The notes beneath the pieces were generated by a model. It worked only from the letters and a program-made list of their open reading frames with translations, did no database searches and was not told the DNA's origin. From Meconema thalassinum (taxonomy: Eukaryota; Arthropoda; Insecta; Orthoptera; Tettigoniidae): 64,000 nucleotides of DNA. Position 1 is the first letter of the stretch, and each line of letters begins with the position of its first letter. Below are positions 55,626 to 64,000 of this stretch, piece after piece. The stretch lies in NCBI GenBank assembly GCA_946902985.2, contig OX336400.1:172185043-172249042 (forward strand), read 5' to 3'. The position numbers were made by a program, and so were the translations under genes.

Positions 55626-56149
55626 AATTATCATGCAACACAACACAAAAATAAAAAGTTTTCTGTAGTGTAACTCATTGGCTGACAATCATAGTTGAGA
55701 ATTCAAACCCAAGACCTCAGGACTTTAGTTTTGAACATTATCAGAAATATTATTCCATTTACATTTTGCTGTTGCTTATAGTTATAAGAGTTGGCATTAA
55801 TATGGGAGCAAAAGTGAAAGCAAAAAGTGGGTGCAAGCATGGCTGGTTGTAGAGACTTTCATATCAACTAATACACATAAATTAAATTTTAGTAAAGTGA
55901 CTTGGCTAATAATAATAATAATATTAACAGTTTAAAAAAATTCAAGGGGATTGATATTTTTCAGGGTGTAATTTCCAAAGTACTGTCAAGAATAATAATT
56001 ACATGAACAGATTCCAAGAACTCTAGAGTGCTTTTAAGGTTAATGATTGGCTAGGAGTGAGATAGAGCTAGCTAACCTAAGTTAACCTCAGCTCAGTAAA
56101 CCTAACCTTGTCACATGGCATGTTCTACAAGTATAGACTTGCTTTGAGA

Positions 56150-56270
56150 CTGGCTATGACGTCACAGATGAATGGCGGTGGGAGGCTGGACACGACTTTT
56201 TATTACCCAAAAACATTGTCCTTTTTGCCAGCCTCCCACCGCCATTCATCTGTGACGTCATAGCCAGTCT
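56150..56270. repeat. Palindrome centre
   Basis: GGTGGGAGGCTGG ends the left arm at 56189 and CCAGCCTCCCACC begins the right arm at 56228. The 38-bp spacer (starting ACACGACTTTTTATTACCC) is single copy. The arms near the centre contain TGACGTCA, a CRE-like palindrome. Confidence 0.95.
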
Positions 56271-56897
56271 CAAAGCAAGTCTATACTTGTAGAACATGCC
56301 ATGTGACAAGGTTAGGTTTACTGAGCTGAGGTTAACTTAGGTTAGCTAGCTCTATCTCACTCCTAGCCAATCATTAACCTTAAAAGCACTCTAGAGTTCT
56401 TGGAATCTGTTCATGTAATTATTATTCTTGACAGTACTTTGGAAATTACACCCTGAAAAATATCAATCCCCTTGAATTTTTTTTAAACTGTTAATATTAT
56501 TATTATTATTAGCCAAGTCACTTTACTAAAATTTAATTTATGTGTATTAGTTGATATGAAAGTCTCTACAACCAGCCATGCTTGCACCCACTTTTTGCTT
56601 TCACTTTTGCTCCCATATTAATGCCAACTCTTATAACTATAAGCAACAGCAAAATGTAAATGGAATAATATTTCTGATAATGTTCAAAACTAAAGTCCTG
56701 AGGTCTTGGGTTTGAATTCTCAACTATGATTGTCAGCCAATGAGTTACACTACAGAAAACTTTTTATTTTTGTGTTGTGTTGCATGATAATTTGCCCATT
56801 TCGCGGTGTAGTGGCTAGTATACTTGGGTGTTATCCCAGAGGTTTTGGATTCCAACGCGACTATGGCCAGAATTTAATTTTTGATCTGAGAGTTGGA

Positions 56898-56972
56898 AGG
56901 TTAGGTTAGGTGAAGTTAGGTTAGGTGAAATTAGGTTGAGTAAAGTTAGGTTAGGTTAGGTTAGGGGGGATT
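56898..56972 (+). repeat. Interstitial (TTAGG)-like tract, right arm
   Basis: Mirror of 55453-55521: GGTTAGGTTAGG units reading toward the centre of the right arm's outer side, ending TTAGGTTAGGTTAGG and a G6 run. Confidence 0.8.
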
Positions 56973-56994
56973 GTTTTAGTAAAACACCACATTT

Positions 56995-57845
56995 GACCCC
57001 ACTTTTTACTCATACATTTTGCTCCCCCTTTGTGCACTCACTTTTGCTCGCTCTTTTTGCTCCCACTTTTGCTTTCACATTTGCTCCCACTTTCTGCTCC
57101 CATATTTGCTCACACTTGTTTGCTCCCACTTCTGTTTACACGTTTTGCTCCCACTTTTTTGCTCCCACATTTTTTTGCTCTCATATTTGCTCCCACTTTT
57201 GCTTACACTTTTTGGTCCCACTTTTTTCTCTCACTTTTTTCTCCCCCTTTTGCTTTCACATTTGCTCCCATACTTGCTCCTACTTTTTTTGCTCTCATAT
57301 TTGCTCCCACTTTTTGCTCTCACTTTTTTTTTCTCACTTTTTGCTCCCACTTTTGCTTTCACATTTGCTCCCATACTTGCTCCCACTTTTCCTTTCACAT
57401 TTACTCTCATAATTGCTCCTACTTTCTTCAGATCCCACTTTTTGCTCCCACTTTTTGCTCCCACTTTTGCACTCACTTTTGCATATACTTTTGCGCCCAC
57501 TTGTGCACTCACTTTTGCCCCACTTTTGCACCCACTTTTTCACCCACTTTTGCACCCACTCTTGCACCCACTTTTGCACCCACTCTTGCACCCACTTTTG
57601 CACCCACTCTTGCACCCACTTTTGCACCCACTTTTACATTCACTTTTGCACTCACTTTTGAACCCACGTTTGCACTCACTTTTACACTCACTTTTGCTCC
57701 CACTTTTGCTCCCACTTTTTGCTCTCAATTTTTGCTCCCACTTTTTGCTCCCAATTTTTCTCCCACTTTTTTGCTCCCACTTTTTTGATCCCAATTCTTG
57801 CTCCCACTTTTTGCTCCCACTTTTTTTGCTCCCACATTTGCACCC
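56995..57845 (-). repeat. 12-bp minisatellite, right arm
   Basis: Mirror of the left array (plus strand CCCACTTTTGC units). It holds net one 12-bp unit more, and TTCACTTTTACATTCAC near 57630 differs from the left arm. Long frames such as 57019-57864 are repeat translations. Confidence 0.92.
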
Positions 57846-57885
57846 ATATATGCTCGCACATTAATCTATTGTTCTTATTACCAAG

Positions 57886-58488
57886 TTGTCTTTACTAGAG
57901 CTTAGTCTAAGCTTGACAGTTGATATGGAAGTATCTGTGACTAGGTATGGTAAGCCTCATGCATTCTATAAAGGATATTCATATATTGTGAAACGAACCA
58001 ATAAAAATGGAACTGTTATTTGGCGTTGTACAAAACAACGTTCAAAACAATGTCGCAGTGAGCTAAAAAGCAAAAATAGTGTTGTTTTAAGTGTCAGTGA
58101 TCATCAATGTAGTGTACTGCATGAAACACTGTTTCTGTCAACAGAAAATCATGAAAATGTTAAAAAGCAAGTGCTACAAAACAATACTACTATTGAAAAT
58201 AATTCAATGTTCAAAAAACCCTTAACATTATCAAAAGCCACGCAGACTCTACATGAGGACACTGTAGAGGAAGAGGAAGAGGAACAGGAAGAGGACCAGG
58301 AATATTTAACTGGTTTTAGTAATGTTGAGGATAATGTTGAGGATAATTATCGTGATTATAATAATAATGATATAGATCATGCAGCTTATGATTATGATAG
58401 TGATAATGATCCAAAACAGGACAATAACGTTTTCATGCCTATTGTTTACCGTGGAAGAAAAAAGATCTACAACAAGCTTTGTTTTTAA
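57886..58488 (+). CDS. FLYWCH-type zinc-finger protein, right arm
   Basis: The predicted 200-aa protein is identical to the left-arm copy, including the C75 variant and acidic stretch. Identity at the protein level in both arms suggests recent duplication or ongoing gene conversion. It is transcribed away from the palindrome centre, just outside the minisatellite, which therefore lies in its 5' region. Confidence 0.78.
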   Translation: MSLLELSLSLTVDMEVSVTRYGKPHAFYKGYSYIVKRTNKNGTVIWRCTKQRSKQCRSELKSKNSVVLSVSDHQCSVLHETLFLSTENHENVKKQVLQNNTTIENNSMFKKPLTLSKATQTLHEDTVEEEEEEQEEDQEYLTGFSNVEDNVEDNYRDYNNNDIDHAAYDYDSDNDPKQDNNVFMPIVYRGRKKIYNKLCF

Positions 58489-58777
58489 AACTATAACACA
58501 CTATCGTAAAGGCAAAGACTTGTATTAAGTGTGCTTTTTATTGTCATAATCATGTATACTCTGCAATGTTAAATATTCTGACTTCTATAGAAAATAAAAC
58601 AACATTGTACCATTATTTTCATTTATTTACAAACTTTATGTACATTTTTTTTTGGTTTCATGATAATATTTTTAAGACAATACTAAACACTAAGACATTA
58701 TTATTCTATACACATATTTTTTCTTTCAGTCCATTGTCATGACTTATATCTTCCATTATTATTTGACTTTTTTTTAT

Positions 58778-59059
58778 TTAATTAAAACGAATCATGCACC
58801 TATTGTTTTTAAAACCTTCATAAATTAAGTGTACAGGTTGCACAGCATTATTGACTTCATCAAAAACACTCTCCGACATATCATTAAACCGTATAGGCAG
58901 AAATGTCTCAAGGTTTTCACATACACAAAGTACACGATCACCATATGCTGTTTTCAATTTCCGAATCTTGATAATGCGGAATGGAATATGCGTTGGCAAT
59001 TCGCTGAGCTTCTTTGTCTCTAAGCCACATGATTGTCCCACAGCATTCAAAACATTCAT
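58778..59059 (-). CDS. 93-aa protein of unknown function, right arm
   Basis: Mirror of 53369-53650 with the splice acceptor kept (rc of CTATAAACAAA at 59069-59079). One residue differs (ENLETF here, ENFETF in the left arm). Function unknown; see the left copy. Confidence 0.65.
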   Translation of the reverse strand: MNVLNAVGQSCGLETKKLSELPTHIPFRIIKIRKLKTAYGDRVLCVCENLETFLPIRFNDMSESVFDEVNNAVQPVHLIYEGFKNNRCMIRFN

Positions 59060-59170
59060 TGTAGTAGTCTATAAACAAAACAAAAGCATATCTATTACAC
59101 TCTAAAACAGCTTTAATAATATTGTGCAATTAGGGATTTTGCACTATGCATGGCGAATAAATTATACTAG

Positions 59171-60191
59171 TTATGCAAGAAATGCCCTAACTGTAGCAGA
59201 TACTACTTTTCTGCATATAGCACAAGTGTTAAGTTCTAATGCCCACTTGACACAGGCTATCATGTGTCCACAGGGTAAAAATACAACACCTAGTTCATCT
59301 TGATAACAAATTTTACATAATTGTTGGTCACACTTTTGTATCTGTTCGTAACACAAGTCTTTTCTTTCAGCCTTATGTATTTGCTCCGCGTGCTCTAACT
59401 CTAAAGGCACTGTTATGTCTTGTGCTGCAATCACTTTTTCTTTACGAATAGTGTTCACAAATTCCTGACCTTTAAGCAACACCATGTATTTACAGTTTGG
59501 TAACCAACGAGCGTGTTGCACAAAAGGGTCATCAGTCATTTGCCAATCCTTTAAAGCAAATCCACAATAAAAACATATTGTTTTATCCCCTTCACCAATA
59601 TAAAAAAATCCAGCTTCACTTAGCTGTTTGGTAAGGTGTTTTAATATTAATGGCCAAACATTTTTATAAGATTCGAAACGTTCTTCAACAGAGCTGTACT
59701 CTGAGTGTGCTAGTGCTTTAGTCTTGCAAACTCCCAATTTTTCAAAAGCACACGCCAATTCAACACTGACTATGGCATATGGACCACATATATCGACACT
59801 ACCGTTGGCTGATAATACATCATTATTATTATTTATTTGTGATTCAGCAACGTAAGTAGCGGCCAAAGGCCTTGTGGTTCGGTAAAATGAATGCACGGGT
59901 AGGTTACCCACTTGCTTTCCAAGCATGTAAGGACAGTGAGGAGACCATCGCAAATGGTCTTTAAAGGGATCATCCCCTTCTTCCCAGTGTGAAAGTTCAA
60001 TACGACAAAACACACAGCGCACCACATCTTCTAGGTTCAAGTAAAAAAAAACCGGCTTTTGCAAGTTCATGCGTCGATAAAAAGCCTACAGGCCAGGATT
60101 CAAATGTTAACCATCGATCATGTTCTGATTTTAAATTTAACCCACGTGGTAAACCAACTTGCTCACTTGTTGTATTTGGTACTAACGCCAT
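59171..60191 (-). CDS. Inhibitor-of-apoptosis protein, two BIR domains and a RING, frameshifted; right arm
   Basis: Mirror of 52237-53257. The nine-base homopolymer (A on the plus strand, 60043-60051) breaks the frame at the same place, and the RING has the same Trp at the sixth zinc-ligand position. One residue differs between BIR1 and BIR2 (Asp in the left arm, Val here, in the GPYAI-V motif). All BIR zinc ligands are intact. The shared break means it predates the duplication, is copied by gene conversion, or is read through by slippage on the homopolymer. Confidence 0.88.
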
Positions 60192-60267
60192 GTGTTATAA
60201 TAAAACTTTTTCTTATTGTAAGTTATTAACATTGCACAGAGTACTTTAAAGCATAATGCATGCTTGT

Positions 60268-61092
60268 TCACTGTCTGTTCATTACGTTAATGGCACATGA
60301 CGACACCTAAAAGCAAACAAAATAACCCATCACTCAATCAATCAATCAATCAATCAATACTTGTAAATAAAACGTTAACGTTAATTGGCATTAATATATC
60401 AAAACACCATTAAAAATAAACTGTATGTTGGCACTAACAGTAACCCATGTACTTATTTTCTTTTTTATAAAGCTACAGTCATTTACATTCCCCCACCCTC
60501 CCTTTAACCAATATATAAACAAAAATGAATGTCATGTCATTTTTGTTCACATTATCATGTTCAAACCTGTGGATATTCGTTGAGTCCATAGGGAACCACC
60601 CATAAATTAAATTTATTATTTTTATTTTTAGAAAATCCAACATGGCCTTGTACTTTTCCCAGTCAACAACAACAACAACATAGCCATTAATCAAGAAAGC
60701 AATCATTGTCCCAGTCATGTACAAGTAATGATTTTTTTTTGTCTACGAGTTTTCAGTAGTGGTAAAATGGAATAGCATTTTTAAGTTGGACTTACCTGAG
60801 TTTTAAACAGTTCACTCTTTGGCAGTGGTTTCGCTTTAGTGCGTTTCTGGTTTTTTTCAGCGACTGCTACGGCGGTAAGGCTATTCTTTCCAAGTTTCTA
60901 AAAAATAAATAAAATAAACCGCTATAAATACCTAAATTCAGGTTAATACATACATTTCATAAAATAAAACATAAAAGAAAAAAAATGAAACAAGTTAGTT
61001 TAAAAAAATCATCTCACCTTTACTTGCAGTGACTTGTTGCTTTTCCCTTCTAGTGGGCTCAAAAATGCAATGGTTTCTTCTCCCTCAGACAT
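60268..61092 (-). CDS. Small spliced gene, 71 aa, right arm
   Basis: Exons 61092-61018, 60897-60796 and 60306-60268 on the minus strand mirror the left copy with the same splice sites and frame. TATA box at 61344-61351. Not recognised. Confidence 0.6.
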
Positions 61093-61343
61093 GTAAGGTA
61101 TGCCGGTTATCTGCAAACAAATAAATAAATAAAATCATTAATTACCTAATCAATAAATAATTGCATGTATTTATATATAAATCAATAAATGTATAAATGA
61201 ATAAATATATACCTACCTCACAACAAGAATAAGTATTTTCCACCAACACCAAAACTGTTAAACAAGGCCAAGTGTTTCACACAACGCTGTAGCGTATTCA
61301 AAAGTAGTCACATAAGTGCGAGTGGAAATGTCAGCGACGTGTC

Positions 61344-61351
61344 TTTATATA
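61344..61351 (-). promoter_or_regulatory. TATA box, right arm
   Basis: TTTATATA on the plus strand, mirror of 51077-51084, directing transcription toward the palindrome centre. Confidence 0.65.
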
Positions 61352-62087
61352 TCACATTGCATGTATAATCTTTTTTTTCCCACGCTTTGAACATTCTCTT
61401 ATCGTGCACGTGGGCAGCTAACGTCCCAGGCGAACACCTGTGCCGAATCAAATTTCACCTGAACTTGCATTTTGTCACGTACGAAGCAAAACAGGATGTG
61501 ACTTGTTAACAGTTATCATGCACGTGGACAGATAACGTCCAAAGTGAACACCTGCGGTAGATCAAATTTCACATGGACTTGCATTTTGTCACGTACGAAG
61601 CAAGACAGGATGTCACTGGTTTAGCGTGCCTGTGGTTTCACACATGTGTGTGCATGCCTTTCACACTCCCCTACCACCACGATGGTCAGATTATTTCACC
61701 TTCAAGCGTCACCTGTTGTCAAGTCAGATCAACGCCATCCAATAAGCTCAAATGGCATTCACCTCCTGCTCGTTTGTTTTCGGTACTCGCTTCGACCAAC
61801 ATAGAACCAAGTTCTCATCACCGTTTACACGTTAAAGGTAAAATATCAGAAAAACGCACGCTCGCTCTTTCATACACCGACCCGCCGAAATAGCGATTAA
61901 TCTATTGAACACAGCCACCATGGTCAGCGACAGGTTCGTTGAAACACACACACCCAGCCGTATCGTCTCTCTCAACCACCACGCTTCATGAACATTATAA
62001 ACAGGTAAAGAAAAAGAAAACGTTTTTTCAACATGTATGGCGTTAGACCCATGTGAATTATTTTTTGAAAAAAAAATATCTACCACA

Positions 62088-63266
62088 TTTGAAAGGGAGT
62101 GTTAGCCCGAGTCCTAGGACACCTCGTACACGTCTCTAGCGTTATTGGTTCGTGACATATCGGCAAAAATCATAAAGAAACACGTGTTTACCCCAAAATC
62201 GCGTTTCCAAAATTTTTTAAAATTACAACGAGTGGTCCATAGCAAAGAGGACGTCGTCCCGAATCCTTGGACCCATCGTACATGCCTCTAGCGTTATTGC
62301 TTCGTGAAATATCGGCAAAATCACAAAAACACGTGTTTACCCCAAAATCGAGTTTCCCAAATTTTTTAAAATTACAATGAGTGGTCCATAGCAAAGAGGA
62401 CGTCAGCCCGAGTCCTTGGACCCCTCGTTCATGCCTCTAGCATGATTGGTTCGCGAGATATCGGCAAAATCACAAAAACACGTGTTTACCCCAAAATCGA
62501 GTTTCCAATTTTATTAAAAATTATAACGAGTGGTCCATAGCAGAGAGGACGTCACCCCGAGTCCTTGGACCTATCGAACATGCCTCTAGCATGATTGGTT
62601 CGCGAAATATTAAAAGCACATGACCTTTTAGTTTTGGTCTTTTAATCAAATAAAGAGCCTATAGGAAAGTAGGGGGCATCACTACGAGTGCTAGGACACC
62701 CTGTATGTTCAAATCTGACCATTGGTTAGCGAGATATCAGCTTCGGGGCAAATACGAGGAGGGTTCAATAAGTTAGTAGACAGCTCTCTCACTACCCCAC
62801 TACTTACAAAACACAACTTTTTGCTCTAGCGACTTGAAATTTATTTTGGGGGTAGAGGGCATAGGGACCTTTCATTTATGTCAAATAAACGTTTTTGTAG
62901 AGTTCCTAGTTTCCAAAATATAGAATTTTCAAAATTCGAGTGTTTTCAAAAAAACATAAAAAGTAAAAACGTTTTATTACAAAAAATAAAGGTCATAAAG
63001 ACCATTCGTTTGAGCCATGGCACAACGTTCTATCATGTTTAGTTTTCAAACTATCACCTAGTTTCGAAAACAAAAATTTTCAAAAAAATTTTGAAAAATA
63101 TAACGAGTGGTCCATAGCAAAGAGGACGTCAGCCCGAGTCCAACGATACCTCATTTGTCAAAATCGGACCATGCGTTCAAGAGATATTTAACATGCCTGA
63201 GGCTTAGTAGTGGTAAGAGGAGGGTTCTAGAGTGCGTTAGAACTCTCACTACTCCACTACTAACGT
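62088..63266 (-). repeat. Subterminal ~150-bp tandem repeats, right arm
   Basis: Mirror of 49162-50340, same unit number and order. Small differences occur, such as A-run lengths near 62170. Confidence 0.85.
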
Positions 63267-64000
63267 GTCACCCCTAGTGGCACTTTCGGTAACTGGATTA
63301 AGGCGGGTAGAAGCACAACACATTGGTCCATTTAACGAAATAGTAGTTTTATTGCAGTTACAGTTCACCACACAAAAAACAGATACAAGCAAAAAGCTGT
63401 CTTATAGAAGCTGCCTCTATGGAGCTCGACTCACCCTTTCACTCAGTTATGCAGTTAATCCTACCGTAATAAGGTCCGTGTCCTCGGCTAGAAGTAACGG
63501 CACTCTCCCTCAAGTAAACAAGCCACACTCACATGTTCTGAATGTACACTGTCTCGCCGTCTGCAGGCAAGGAAAACAGTCCACTGCGTTTCTCAATCCA
63601 CACAGCACTTCACCGCATGCAATAGCCTCACTTGGGTTTCGCGCGTCATGTCACAAACTATTGTCGCACTCGCTCAAAAACACACTGTCCTTCCTTCGCT
63701 GGTGAGGCTGCTTTATATAGCAGGCTGGTGACTCAACAAATACTTCTAAACTCGTCCAGGATTCACGGCTCCTCGAGATTTCCATTACTAGCTGGGTCGC
63801 GAATATTCTGGTCCATCCCTTTTGTCCTCGCAGCCCCGTTGCGTAAGGCGCAGGTAACACACTGAGGCAGAGCATAGCCCGGGCCGGCTGTGACTCACGC
63901 GGCGAGGCGACGAAACAAACTCACAGCCGTAACAACACGTATATGCAGATGACATGTTTTCTTGAATCAAGATGATGAAGAAGATGGAGAGGTTATCTTG
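63267..64000. other. Right flank of the palindrome, unassigned
   Basis: Begins GTCACCCCTAGTGGCACTTT. A 146-aa frame at 63265-63705 overlaps the boundary but has no recognised domain; a GC-richer stretch from 63830 includes CCGGGCCGGCTGTGACTCAC. It is not related to the left flank. Probably another repeat. Confidence 0.4.

Larger units (their letters stand above)
49162..63266. repeat. 14.1-kb near-perfect palindrome
   Basis: The left arm is 49162-56189 (7028 bp), the right arm 56228-63266 (7039 bp), with a 38-bp non-palindromic spacer 56190-56227. The outer limit is where ACGT(G/T)AGTAGTGGAG matches end on both sides. Positions in the outer arms pair as p and 112428-p; the 11-bp length difference is accounted for by one 12-bp minisatellite unit gained in the right arm and one base lost from an A/T run. 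Few substitutions are seen. Both arms carry the same four genes. No target-site duplication is visible. Whether it is one transposable or viral element, an inverted duplication, or an assembly artefact is open. Confidence 0.95.

Noticed and set aside
49162..63266. Target-site duplication around the palindrome
   Set aside because: Left flank GGACAATGGATTGTA and right flank GTCACCCCTAGTGG share no direct repeat at the defined ends; a GGGTGACA-like match further out on the left is too weak to use.
63265..63705. 146-codon frame at the right edge of the palindrome
   Set aside because: It starts inside the boundary, has no recognisable domain, no mirror copy and no splice signals that would support it.

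Overview
This looks like a repeat-choked stretch of an arthropod nuclear genome, most likely an insect. The evidence is spliced exons with GT/AG borders, tRNA-headed SINEs, many decayed non-LTR retrotransposons, hAT and Tc1/mariner-type elements with intact target-site duplications, and short tracts of the insect telomere repeat (TTAGG). I see no bacterial gene organisation. The species cannot be fixed from sequence alone.

Two things stand above the repeats. First, a single-copy host gene runs right to left through the first 31.6 kb. Four internal exons (31464-31596, 27018-27351, 12806-13010, 3457-3718, minus strand) have consensus splice sites and matching phases, and encode about 311 residues of a PLC X-domain (PLCXD-type) protein with the GTHDS and NHG histidine motifs. 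Its first and last exons are not found here. Next to the second exon, a 160-bp block holding the exon's own 3' splice site and first 135 coding bases is tandemly repeated about six times.

Second, positions 49162-63266 form a near-perfect 14.1-kb palindrome: two arms of about 7.03 kb around a 38-bp spacer (56190-56227). Each arm carries, from outside in, about 150-bp tandem repeats, a TATA promoter, a small spliced gene (71 aa), a two-BIR plus RING inhibitor-of-apoptosis (IAP) gene with a one-base frameshift, a 93-aa gene of unknown function, an opposed FLYWCH-type zinc-finger gene, a 12-bp minisatellite and a TTAGG-like tract. No polymerase, integrase, transposase or capsid gene is visible. 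The arms differ by a few substitutions, one homopolymer base and one 12-bp minisatellite unit. This is the best candidate for an undescribed mobile or virus-derived element, or for a recent inverted duplication of one.

Between and around these lie nested transposons. Three related families of Helentron/HINE-like elements (5' hairpin, subterminal inverted repeats, CA microsatellite, 3' hairpin ending CTAA) occupy about 4.0-9.4, 20.3-21.7, 24.3-25.8 and 36.4-41.2 kb, and are loaded with GCCGCCATNTTG motifs. DNA transposons with visible duplications sit at 205-1365 (TA), 9890-10853 (8 bp), 22205-23008 (8 bp), 28654-29381 (8 bp) and 41912-42588 (TA); four of them interrupt older repeats. At least ten decayed non-LTR reverse transcriptase pieces and five SINE families fill much of the rest. 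The stretch 33.0-36.4 kb and several AT-rich gaps contain nothing I can identify.
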